From positions 310,001 through 374,000 of the forward strand of contig JASXTE010000009.1 of NCBI GenBank assembly GCA_030280995.1: a DNA stretch of 64,000 nt. The letters run 5' to 3'. Below, piece after piece: positions 53,291-63,842 of the stretch. Within the stretch, counting starts at the first letter, position 1, and each line of letters begins with the position of its first letter. Origin of the DNA: Hemileia vastatrix (lineage: Eukaryota; Basidiomycota; Pucciniomycetes; Pucciniales; Zaghouaniaceae). The notes beneath the pieces were generated by a model. That model had not been told where the DNA came from and ran no database searches. It saw only the letters and a program-made list of their open reading frames with translations. The position numbers and the translations under genes are program-made.

Positions 53291-53895
53291 ACACCCAAAA
53301 ATCCCCTGACTTCAGTAGTATTTTTAGGCCTTGGCCATGACTGAATTTTATTAATCTTCTTCTTCGCCATAATCCTTCCCTCTTTACATACCACATGACC
53401 CAGAATTTCCAAAGCAGGAACAAAACAACATAATTTTGACCCTGAAATGGTCAAACCAGCCTCTTCAATCCTGAACAACACTCTCTCTAGAGTTATTACA
53501 TATTCCCACACAAACCTCCTTATGCCAGGGTTCTCCGCAAACAACTCATTACCATAATCAGTGGATGGTCCTTTAATTCCACCATCATCAATAAAAATAC
53601 CAGCATGAGTAGGAACCTCATCCTGCAAAATACAAGCCATCTGTGCTTGATAAACTGCCACTGAATTAGTTGCTCCTTGAGGCAACCTAGTGAGCTGAAA
53701 TCTTCCCAAAGGAGTCTCAAAAGTTGTGAGAGGCCTTGAATCCGTATGTAGTTCCCTCTCATCATAATCACCCATAATATCACCCAAACCATAACACACC
53801 CTTCCAGCGAAAGCTTCAACAAAATACTCTGCACTTGGTGGCATACCAGCGTCCTTGATAGTGACTCTATTCAAAGCTCTAAGATCATGAACCAC
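53248..53895 (-). pseudogene. Gypsy-B reverse transcriptase (element II)
   Basis: Contains HDLRALNRVTIKDAGMPPSA, LGRFQLTRLPQGATNS and the catalytic FIDDG. It is separated by one codon-sized break from the upstream part (53899-55182, ending VFCVKKQNGK) and by a frameshift from 53290-51734. Confidence 0.9.
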
Positions 53896-53898
53896 CTG

Positions 53899-55182
53899 CT
53901 ACTTTCCATTCTGCTTCTTTACACAGAACACTGGAATTGAGTAACTGGATGTTGTTTGTTCATATAACCCAGTCCTGACTCTTTCTCTAACAATCTCCAC
54001 AAAATCCTCTCGAATAGCAGCTGGAATTGGAATAGGTTTGATTTGCCAAGGATCATGACAAACTACAATGATCAAATAAATTTCCCTGTAAGAGTGCTTA
54101 AATACACCCCTTTCCTCCTCAACAAATGCCACCGCTTTTTCCCTTAGCACAATAACATGCAAAAACAACTTCTTTTCTTCCTCAGACAACCACCCATCAG
54201 GACCAAAATTAACAACTTTCAATCTTTCCACGGTCACCCTAGCTGTCTCTACAAATTCTGGAGGATTCTTCACCAAAGGAGTACAGTACTGATCTCTGGA
54301 CAAAGGAGGTCTCTTCAAAGGCGGATTCAAGCCCACAGGCATAGGCTCATTGACAGGCCTAATCTTCTGCGCTACCTTCTCATACTTTGTGGCTCCACCT
54401 TCAACTTGAGGGATCTTCAGGAATTCTTCACCACCAGACCTGGAACAAAAACCAAGGGTTTCCCCATTGCTCACATGTGTGGCCAAGGTAATGTTTTTGA
54501 AAGGTGTAGAAGAAACCCAAGCTGTGCACAATTTGTAGGAGTTACTTTTACACCCCAATCTCACCACTCCAAAACTTTTCTGCAATTCCACATCTGCATC
54601 CTCACTTCCAACTTCCAAATCTTCAAATCTTGATTCATCTTCTGAATCACATCTTCTAAAAATGTGCAGTTTATCCTCATGCTGGAGGCCCAAAAATAGA
54701 TCTTGATGATCTTCTCTCTTCATAATTTTCTGCAGTTTAACCTCATGCTGGAGGCCCAAAAATAGATCTTGACAATCTTCACAAAAATATTTTGCATCTT
54801 CTTTCTTCATTATCTTCAGATTTTTTTCTTGATTTTCATGAATTATCTTGAAATTTTTATCTTCTTTTCTTGAGTTTTCTTCTGACCTACAAAAATATCC
54901 AGGGGTTTCCCCAATGCTCACAGGTGTGGCCCAGGTAATGTTTTTGAAAGGTGTAGAAGAAACCCTAGCGGTGCACAATTGGGAGGACTTACTTTTAGAC
55001 CCCAATCTCACCGCCCCAAAACTTTTCCGCATATCTTTCAATAAAGATATATAACCAATCTTCTTCTTTGAAATTGAATTAAAAATAATTAAAAATCTTG
55101 AGAGAGAACAGAGACATGATAAAAAACTTGATGAATACTTGCAGAGAAGAGAAACATTAAAAAGAGAAAGTTGAAAATCCAC
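53899..55182 (-). pseudogene. Gypsy-B pol spacer and RT N-terminal part (element II)
   Basis: About 427 codons. It begins with a region shared with the fold-back insert of element III (KKKIGYISLLKDM, SSTPFKNITWATPVSIGETP), which occurs twice (about 54444-54580 and 54897-55032). Between them are two in-frame hairpin repeats (54667-54688, 54733-54754), read as LGLQHEVKL and LGLQHEDKL. The end (NPPEFVETARVTVERLKVVN) aligns with the start of the Gypsy-A pol frame. The spacer's role is unknown. Confidence 0.8.
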
Positions 55183-55271
55183 TTGTTATATCTCCAAGGG
55201 AGCTGACCTACTACAACCTGGGATTTCCTCATCTTGGGGAGAGGTTGCAGCACTACGGTGATCAGCCCTCA

Positions 55272-56393
55272 TTACTCTAAAAAAGACAGACTCTCAATAG
55301 AGCCTGAGCCGCACTTCAAAAAACCAGAGGCAGCACACACTTCCTTCCTTCTCCTGCAGCAGTCCATGCACTGGCACATTGAAGATAAACCAGGCCTGGT
55401 CCCCCAACCATCCTCTCCAGGGGATGATAACCTCATGTGAAGCCTCCTTTTGTCTTCACCAGTCAACTCCAAACTGATTCCCAAATCAAATTGATAACCA
55501 ATTCTTGCCTGAAAATCCATCAAGAATGGCCCACCTAAAACTGCTTTTACATTGCCTTTAGCAATGTAAAAATGAACCTTCCCTGAGGCTCCTCCAACAT
55601 CTAACTTCATAAACTCTGAGGTTCCAACCAATTCAGTGACATAGCCACCGATCCCTCTCAAATTCCCACCAATACCAGTTTTGATGGGGAGGCCCATATG
55701 AGTTGCCTCAAACAAAGAAATCAGGTTTATCTGAGAACCTGAATCCACCAATGCCCTTGCCTCCCTGCCATTCAGAGTGACATTGACATATCCCAGAGGA
55801 GCAGAAAAATGAGTTTTCAACCCCTCACCAAACATTTCAGCAGAATCACAAATGTATTCTACCTCATCAGAAGAAACTCTTCTCCTGGTCAACAACTTTT
55901 TTTGCCTATCAGCCAACCCTGGAGTGATAGCATACAATTCCCCATAAGATAGGGAAACCTGACCCTGATTCATTCTTTCCAGGACAGAGTCCATAGCATT
56001 AACTTGACCAGACACTACTGGCCTCTCAAAGTGAGCTCTTTGCTTCACCACCTTGGTCCTAGAAGATTCTTGAGGACCAGCACCACCAACAGATTTACCA
56101 TTAACAGGAACCAAACCAGATCCCTCACCAGAACCTCTGACTCCAACAGGCTTTGGCAATGAAGCCAAAGGGACATCCTCCTCAGAGTCAGAATCCACCT
56201 CCATTGGCTTTGGATCACCATTCAGAGCCAATGCACCAAAACTAGGGGGGCCCATATCAGCCATACCCTTCTGCATCTTGTACAGCTCCTCTTTGCTGTA
56301 CCTCTTCCTAGCTGCACTCAGCTTAGGATCCAACTTTGAAGCATTTGGCTTGCCACCTGACGTGGCCCGGCCTCCCTGAAGCCAGAAAACCAA
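55272..56393 (-). pseudogene. Gypsy-B aspartic protease region, fused to LTR sequence (element II)
   Basis: About 373 codons. The region NGREARALVDSGSQINLIS is the retropepsin-like active site (DSG), followed by GGPFLMDFQARIGY. Upstream lies the acidic PMEVDSDSEEDVPLASLP segment also found at 4427-4669. The first residues (MVFWLQGGRATSGG) are translated LTR: a deletion joins the LTR remnant at about 56355 to this ORF and removes gag and the primer site. Confidence 0.88.
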
Positions 56394-56821
56394 TAAAAAC
56401 CTCTAATCTACTTAGAAAAATTAGCTACAACTACTAAAACCTTTAAAACACGGAATTTCACTATAACAACATTGTGACATGAAATATAAAGAAAAATTAG
56501 CTCTATCCAATGGTACTAAGAACTTAACCCTAAGACTTAAGGTTAGCCCGTAAAACACGAAAAACAAAATTAAACAGCAATCTTTTATAAATGAAAAATG
56601 AGGAAATGACCCCTTAAAACTCAGAATATGAAAAATGTCTTCCAGACATAAAATATAGAGAAAACCAGGGCTACCAATGATAGTACCTACATACCCGCAG
56701 ACCCAATATCCAGGGAATAAAACCAGAAAAATACCCAATTCCTTAACAGATGTCAATTAAGACATGCACAAACCGCGCCAAATCACACAACAAAGGCCCC
56801 TGCCAATGTTGGAAGACCACA
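56355..56821 (-). repeat. 5' LTR remnant of Gypsy-B element II
   Basis: About 467 bp matching 45270-45740. The rest of the LTR, the PBS and gag are deleted. Its outer edge abuts CCGGT (56822-56826). Confidence 0.85.
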
Positions 56822-56870
56822 CCGGTTGGGGACTTTCTAGAAAGTCCACCCCCTATATTGCATGGTGAAT

Positions 56871-58035
56871 GAAGATTTTCCAAAGCCAATGCAGCTGCTA
56901 AGAACTCTAATTGAGTTGCACCATACTTCAATTCACTATTTATCAAGGTTCATGAAATATAAAAATTACTACTTCTTAACATTTAACATTTAACATTTAT
57001 TTCTGGTGGAGGGCAGCTCATAGTCCAACAAAACTTACATCTGTGTAGAGAACAAAAGGTTTATTGAAATCTGGAAGAGCCAGGATTGGGGAAGTCATTT
57101 AATTTTTTTTCAATGTTTCAAAAGCTTTTTGAGTATCCTCATTCCATATATAAGCTACATCCTTTCTGGTTAATTTGGTGAGGGGTAGTGTTATGACTTG
57201 ATAATTTTTAATGTACTGTCTATAGTAACCACACATCCCCAAAAAACTTTGTATTTATCTTACAGAAGTTTATGCTTTCACATTTTGGATAGCAGAAACT
57301 TTACCCTGGTCTACACATATTTGTAAGCCAGAAACAACATGACCCAGGACTTTTAGAGATTTAAAACCAAATTTACACTTTTTAAAGGATAAAGTCATGT
57401 TAAATGTCATCCATTTTTTGGAAGACTTTCTCTAAGTGTTGCATATTTTCATCAAAAGTTTTAGAAAAAACCATGATATTATCAATATAAACCATCAAAC
57501 ATCCTTCAATTATCTCCTGATGAAATGTATTATCCATTACTTTTTGGAACACTGAAGGGGAATTCTTAGGGCCAAAATGCATCTTAACATATTTATAAAT
57601 TCCCATATGAGTAGCAATTAGCAAAAAATCTTGGGAGGATTTTTCAACAGGTATTTGATGATAGCCCATATTAAAATCTAGGCAACTAATAAACTTTGCA
57701 CCCTGTAAGGTTGCAAGTATGGAGTTTCTTCTTGGTAAAGGGTAAATATCATATACTGTGTAAGTATTTAAAGCTCTATAATCTCCACACAATCTAGCTT
57801 TATCTTTCTCATAAGAGATCAAGACTGGAGAGGTGACACAATATTTTGGGGTAACATCAACTTTTTCAATAATATTCATTTTTAATAAGGTAGAAATATT
57901 ATCCTCATTGTCTTTCCTTTTAGTGGGGGAAGAAGGATAAGGTTTTTTCTTCAGACTAGGAGGAATATCACTCAAATTAAATGAGAAAGAAATTTTCGTC
58001 TCATCCTTAACAACTCCCAATTTATGAGAACCATT
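56871..58035 (-). pseudogene. Gypsy-C reverse transcriptase and RNase H start (element V)
   Basis: The frame 58020-57400 carries KARLCGDYRALNTYTVYDIY and FGPKNSPSVFQK, and has YIDNI where element IV has YIDDI, so one catalytic Asp is lost. Further breaks follow to the RNase H start (ELKYGATQLEFLAAALALE, 56946-56870). Element VI interrupts the upstream part at 58035/58036. Confidence 0.88.
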
Positions 58036-59119
58036 GTAGAAAATCGTATAGTACTAGCTATAGGTCTTGAACAAGGGAGTTGGAGTAAAACTGGAGAGAA
58101 AACCCCCTGTCCCTTTGAGAAATACCAGGTGAGATTTATTTGCTACAGCAAATCAGAAACTGTTACAATATCCCTTCCAAAACACATCTTGACAGCTTTA
58201 AAAGTCAAGAAAGTAGCCTAGATAGACTACAGACCAAAGAGAACCTTAAATTTAGAAAGATCCACACCAGAAAAACAAAACACTGTGCACTTGTTGCACA
58301 GAAAACAACAATAATACTCAATGCAGGTTGCAAAGCTACACCAGAGAAAACAGCTTCCAAAGTTAAGTTAAATGAAGAACTAAACTTGCAACAAACACAG
58401 CCAATTGTGGCCAAAAACAGTGAAAACTGAGTGAGGAACAAGGATATCACCTCCGGATGGTTGTATGATAAATAAGGTTGCCCCAAACTGTCTTCTTCAC
58501 TATCTACACAGACCACTATCTAAGAGCCCATGCACACCAACAAATTTGGTGTTCTTGACCTCCAAATTGCATAAAACCCCCCTAGAAATGCTTCCCAGCC
58601 TTCTGGCACCAAGTCTGGAGGTCTGCCCAATGTCGGGAGGCCTGCCTGAGGCAGCCAGACCACCCTGAAGCCATAAAACCACCAAAAACCACCAAAAATA
58701 CCCAAAATACTTAGAAAAATCTACTACAACTACTAAAACCTTTAAACACATAATTAGGCTATAACAACATTGGGACATAAAATGTAGAGAATAATTAGCT
58801 CATTCAAATTGTACTAAGCACTTAACCCTAAGACTTAATGTTGACCCATAAAAAACAAAAAACAAAATTAGACAACTATCTTTTTAAATGAAAAATGAGA
58901 AATTATCCCCTTAATACTTAAAATCTGAAAAATGTCAACAAGACATATAATATAGAGAAAACTCAGGGCTACCCAGTGATAGTACCCACATCCCCATTTT
59001 CCCAATATTCGCTGAATAAATTCAGAAAAACACTTAATTATGAAACAATGCCATTTAAGACATATCAAAACAATGCCAAATAAACCAACAAAGGGCTCCG
59101 CCAATGTTGGAAGACCACA
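58036..59119 (-). repeat. 3' LTR of Gypsy-B element VI
   Basis: 1084 bp, GTAGAAAATCG...GAAGACCACA. Followed inward by GGGAGGA-type purines (minus strand of 59120-59126). Confidence 0.88.
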
Positions 59120-59200
59120 TCCTCCCACAAATTGAGAATTTTCACATTCTCCTTCATCACAACCACCATTTTCAACTTTCTTTCAAAATCTGCTAGTGAC

Positions 59201-59804
59201 ATGGGTCCTTGCCAATTCTGCATTGACAATAATCTCATCTGTACCATCACACCACTGGCTGATCCTTATAGAACCTCCTGTGATGTCTGTCAATCTAGGA
59301 AGAAGACTTTTTTCAGACCTGGTCCATTGTCCTCTTCAACATCTTCTCCTCTACCTCAACCTGATCCATCGTCTACCAGCGCCAAAAGATCCAGGCCATC
59401 CATCCTGATCCACAGACTGGTCAACAAATTACACCCTTCAAAGAAGAGTGTCAAAACTGCTACAACCACTAGCTCTACCATCCCTGGTCCTTCTGATGGT
59501 AAGCCCAATACTTCTCCCTACTGAAATTCAATCTGACAAATTTACAGTTCATTTCCATCCAGAAAGTGATGATGACAATGTGGGAACCATTGAAGCACCC
59601 CCACCTAATCCATTGCCCACCATCAAAGACAAATTCCAACAACATTCTTCTCAACATAAACATCTCATTCTAAATTACATCAAATCCACTCCTCCCAGGA
59701 ATCCACAGGACCTTGAGAAAAGGAAGAACCTTATTCACCAGTTTAAAGCCAATGCTGAACATTTTTTTACATCTCTTGATTCTCTTCTGCCTCTTAACTC
59801 TTAA
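59201..59804 (+). CDS. Antisense gene A of Gypsy-B element VI: Zn2Cys6-like protein, spliced
   Basis: Exons 59201-59498 (298 nt, the same length as in element II) and 59548-59804 join through a 49-bp intron (GTAAGC...TTACAG, branch-like TCTGAC) to about 184 aa. Cysteine spacing is CX2CX6CX12CX2C with the sixth Cys replaced by Phe (QSRKKTF). In element II the fifth is lost instead, so the ancestor had all six. The linker (AKRSRPSILIHRLVNKL), the acidic ESDDDN patch and the helical end (NPQDLEKRKNLIHQFKANAE) match element II. The ORF is intact apart from the Cys change. Confidence 0.72.
59499..59547 (+). other. Intron of antisense gene A (element VI)
   Basis: 49 bp, in the same phase and place as 46120-46169. 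A stop lies inside it, so splicing is required for the conserved C-terminus. Confidence 0.78.
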
Positions 59805-59884
59805 TTAATCTTTTGACTTAGAAATAAAAAAATTCTTGACCTCTCCAGACTTCCTGAATGTAGCTAATCATAAAAAAAGTTCCT

Positions 59885-60306
59885 CAGTTTACAGTCTTGA
59901 GTGACTAATCCTCAGTTTTAAGTCTTGGGGGACTAACAGCCCTCATTTTCAGGTCTTGGGGGACTTAAAATCCTCAGTTTATAGTCTTGGGGGACTCAAA
60001 ACCTAAATCAAAAAGAAAGAACCAGAGATCAAAACATTTAAGACCCAAAGAAACAAACTAACATTCTGGGGTAACTTTTCTACAGAGCAGCCAGCTCCTC
60101 ATTTACCCCCACACTTTCCTTAACAAAATTCAGAGACTCCCCCTTTGGATGCCCTCTGCCAGAATCACACCAACTCCCATTATCAGTTTATTGTCCTGAA
60201 GGACTCAACCACAGTGTTTTGTATAAGTCTTGACATAATTCCCCAGTGTTCAGTTTGAAGTCTTGAAAGATATTCCACATTTTTCAGTTTAAAGTCTTGA
60301 GAGACT
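59885..60306 (-). repeat. Hairpin repeat array of element VI (7 copies)
   Basis: Copies start at about 59885, 59913, 59944, 59975, 60184, 60251 and 60285. Stems AGTC/GACT and GTCC/GGAC; loops include TTGAGT, TTGGGG and TTGAGA. A GGGGTAACT-type hairpin lies at 60068-60110. Confidence 0.88.
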
Positions 60307-60459
60307 AAACCAAATTTTGCATAAAAAGGTGGAGCCAGCTTCATGCACGATTCTTGGCAGCCAACCTGCTGAACTTCCACTCTTTCTTCATCATCTACAC
60401 ATCACTGATAAAAAATTTCTTTCATCTCGTTCATCTTAATTATTGTTCCCTCACAGATC

Positions 60460-62013
60460 ATGGCTGGATCTCCAGATTTTGATCCATCAGACCTTCTTTG
60501 TTTCACTACTCCAAAGGACTATGCTTGTAAACAGTGCATCCACATGCGTAGACCTTGCACTTTCACTCTTCCTACTCCTCAGGCCAAATTCTATAACAGG
60601 GCCTGTGATTCTTGCAACTCTAAAAAGAAAAGGTCTGAAAGTGAACCCAACTATCTAATCCCTCTGTCTTCACCTTCACATAAATATATTTCCAGATCTC
60701 CTACCAGGTCACCAGAACTTTGACCTGCTTCTTCTTCTTTATCTTCCACTCCTTCCAGAAGATCACACCGTTCTATTCCCAAAACACTCCCTAAAAAACC
60801 TGATTTATCTTCTCAAGAATCTGATTTTATCTCATAAAATTCAGCCAAAATAGCTTCAAAATCAGCTCCCAGGCTGCTAGACCACGTCCAGGCGGCCCAC
60901 CTGCCTTGACAGAAAGCAAAAATCAGGCTAGAAACTCCCAAATTCACCCAGATAATAGCCTAATTCCTCCATCAAACACCAAAAACTCTACAAAAAAACA
61001 TCCTAATGCTCCCAGAGAAATGCCTAAAACCACAATTTTTTCATCTGACAACACCAAAAATTCCAACATCTCTAGAAGGCCTGCCAGAGGACCTTCTGAA
61101 AACACCAGAGCATCAAACACTGCTCCCAAACAAAAATCTCCTGTTCCATCAAGAAAAAACAATTTCACCTCTCCTCTAGCCACCAATTATTCCTCTGATA
61201 GTTCCTTTCTTCTAGATCATCATCTAGCAGATCACAATCAGCTACCAGGTCACCTTCTCCTGGACTTCCTTCAACCAACCTGGCACTCCTCTGCCAGTAT
61301 CTACCAAACCTACACCAAGCAATAATATAGACAATAACAACAACAACAGCCCTGCTTCTCTAACCAGTCCAAAGGAACCTCCTTCTTATTGTTCATCTTC
61401 TCAACAACATTTAGAGGATGACCATTAAAATCCATACCTGCATCTGGTAGACACTCCTACAACATCTCTTCAACACTATTCAGCCATCCAGATTCCGGCT
61501 GCATACAAATTTGAAGAACTCCCAATCTGTAAGTACCAAAATAAAAAAATTCAATTTCTTCAACAGAGAATAATTACTGATCCAATTATTTTGTTTAGTT
61601 GGAACCCTGCATCCTTCAGCTGCAATTGAAATTGGCCAATATTTAGAAACTATTTGAGGCTGGACTACACTGACATGAAGCAACACCTTAGCATGATGTG
61701 TTCCAACATGCTAAAGGTCTTTGCCCTCCATGGTCCATTGAATGATTTCAAAATGAATCTGAGGAAAAAGCTCCTTGATGAGCACTGGAAGATGTCTAGA
61801 ATAATTAAGCACACCTTCCAGCACTCTATTCCCGCTTCTTCCACTTCTTCCCAAAGTTTACCTTCTAATCCGGTGCCTGACCATTATAACCCATATACTC
61901 TTTCTAGCTGCCTACACCACAAAGAACACAGTTCTACCTTCAATCCAAACAAAAAACAAAAACACCAACACAATCTGGACCGACAGCTGGAGGCTTCTTC
62001 ATCACTTCATTAA
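60460..62013 (+). pseudogene. Antisense gene B of Gypsy-B element VI, decayed
   Basis: The ATG at 60460 (MAGSPDFDPS) again follows a pyrimidine tract and CACAG. The cluster reads ACKQCIHMRRPCTF and NRACDSCNSKKKR, with the sixth Cys changed to Ser. A TGA after TRSPEL (about 60722) and later stops break the first part. The frame 60906-61325 aligns with the middle region of element II gene B, and 61599-62013 is the C-terminal exon (NMLKVFALHGPLNDF, HWKMSRIIKHT) behind the conserved intron 61529-61598. A pseudogene of a retrotransposon-borne regulator-like protein. Confidence 0.7.
61529..61598 (+). other. Intron of antisense gene B (element VI)
   Basis: 70 bp, GTAAGT...TTTAG with branch-like ACTGATCC. 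The donor and acceptor contexts (CCAATCT before, TTGG after) match element II. Confidence 0.78.
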
Positions 62014-62087
62014 ATAATAAAAAAGAAATTAATAATTCACTAAATAGAAAAAAACAATAATAAATAACAGATATATAAATAAAAAAT

Positions 62088-63375
62088 TGTTTTTTATTTT
62101 TATTTTTATTTTTATCTTTATTTTTATCTTTATTTTTATTTTTATTTTTATTTTTATTTTTATTTTTATTTTTATTTTTATTTTTATTTTTATTTTTATT
62201 TTTATTTTTATTTTTATTTTTATTTTTATTTTTATTTTTATTTTTATTTTTATTTTTATTTTTATTTTTATTTTTATTTTTATTTTTATTTTTATTTTTA
62301 TTTTTATTTTTATTTTTATTTTTATTTTTATTTTTATTTTTATTTTTATTTTTATTTTTATTTTTATTTTTATTTTTATTTTTATTTTTATTTTTATTTT
62401 TATTTTTATTTTTATTTTTATTTTTATTTTTATTTTTATTTTTATTTTTATTTTTATTTTTATTTTTATTTTTATTTTTATTTTTATTTTTATTTTTATT
62501 TTTATTTTTATATTTATATTTATTTTTATTTTTATTTTTATTTTTATTTTTATTTTTATTTTTATTTTTATTTTTATTTTTATTTTTATTTTTATTTTTA
62601 TTTTTATTTTTATTTTTATTTTTATTTTTATTTTTATTTTTATTTTTATTTTTATATTTATATTTATTTTTATTTTTATTTTTATTTTTATTTTTATTTT
62701 TATTTTTATTTTTATTTTTATTTTTATTTTTATTTTTATTTTTATTTTTATTTTTATTTTTATTTTTATTTTTATTTTTATTTTTATTTTTATTTTTATT
62801 TTTATTTTTATTTTTATTTTTATTTTTATTTTTATTTTTATTTTTATTTTTATTTTTATTTTTATTTTTATTTTTATTTTTATTTTTATTTTTATTTTTA
62901 TTTTTATTTTTATTTTTATTTTTATTTTTATTTTTATTTTTATTTTTATTTTTATTTTTATTTTTATTTTTATTTTTATTTTTATTTTTATTTTTATTTT
63001 TATTTTTATTTTTATTTTTATTTTTATTTTTATTTTTATTTTTATTTTTATTTTTATTTTTATTTTTATTTTTATTTTTATTTTTATTTTTATTTTTATT
63101 TTTATTTTTATTTTTATTTTTATTTTTATTTTTATTTTTATTTTTATTTTTATTTTTATTTTTATTTTTATTTTTATTTTTATTTTTATTTTTATTTTTA
63201 TTTTTATTTTTATTTTTATTTTTATTTTTATTTTTATTTTTTATTTTTATTTTTATTTTTATTTTTATTTTTATTTTTATTTTTATTTTTATTTTTATTT
63301 TTATTTTTATTTTTATTTTTATTTTTATTTTTATTTTTATTTTTATTTTTATTTTTATTTTTATTTTTATTTTTA

Positions 63376-63406
<31 letters not shown>

Positions 63407-63456
63407 TTTATTTATTTTTTATTTTATTTATTTTTATTTTTATTTTTTATTTTTTT
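62088..63456. repeat. (TTTTTA)n microsatellite, about 1.37 kb
   Basis: An almost uninterrupted hexanucleotide tract of about 225 units. A TATATTTATATT variant occurs at about 62509-62520 and 62652-62665. Early TCTTTA variants (62113-62131) and one phase slip near 63240 are present. The 457-codon FIFIFI ORF across it is an artefact. Confidence 0.97.
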
Positions 63457-63592
63457 ATAACAACTAAACTACTAACATACTGGAAAAAAAAACTTTAAAA
63501 AAATTAAAAAAAATTGCCCAACAAAAACATGAGAGCTGAGAAATTAAAATCAAATGATAAAATAATATGAAATAAATAATTATTACAAATGG

Positions 63593-63842
63593 TATCCCCC
63601 AGCCAATTGATGAGCTGATCCCCTGATACCTTACCCACATCCAGGTGCACCTTAATGTGGATACACCTTTAAAAAAGTTTTAAATGATTTTAAATAAAAA
63701 TTAGAAATTAAAGAAAATAATAAAAAATGAAACACAGAAATAAAATGAAATAAATAAAAAAGAAAATAGCATTGCCCGGCCATTTGATGAGCCTTTCCCC
63801 ACCAATGATTTCCCACATCCAGATGACCCTGATGTGGTAACA
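63593..63842 (-). repeat. Two GATGAGCC/CACATC hairpin motifs of element VI
   Basis: 63593-63665 and 63771-63842, equivalents of 48857-48929 and 49053-49124 in element II. The rest of 63457-64000 is AT-rich noncoding sequence of element VI. Confidence 0.75.

Larger units (their letters stand above)
44651..56821 (-). mobile_element. Gypsy-B LTR retrotransposon (element II) with antisense genes
   Basis: Left LTR 44651-45740 (GTAGAC...ACCACA), right LTR remnant about 56355-56821, target duplication CCGGT at 44646-44650 and 56822-56826. On the minus strand: protease (gag lost by deletion), a long spacer, RT, RNase H and integrase in several broken frames. On the + strand, between pol and the 3' LTR, are two spliced genes and hairpin arrays. 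A solo Gypsy-C LTR is inserted at 49345-50478. Confidence 0.88.
44453..56867. mobile_element. CACTA-like MITE (about 239 bp) split by Gypsy-B element II
   Basis: Ends CACCATGCAATACGGGGGG (44453 on) and the complement of CACCATGCAATATAGGGGG (ending 56867) form 27-bp terminal inverted repeats; the 3-bp duplication AAT is at 44450-44452 and 56868-56870. Each end has a subterminal palindrome: GCGGACTTG-TTAG-CAAGTCCGC at the left and GGACTTTCTAGAAAGTCC at the right. Only 44453-44650 and 56827-56867 belong to the MITE. The rest is element II and its CCGGT duplication. Confidence 0.8.

Noticed and set aside
62088..63456. Telomere or subtelomere repeat
   Set aside because: TTTTTA is not a fungal telomere unit (TTAGGG type) and the tract lies inside element VI between recognisable element parts.
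62087..63460. 457-codon ORF of alternating Phe-Ile and Phe-Tyr
   Set aside because: It is the translation of the (TTTTTA)n microsatellite.
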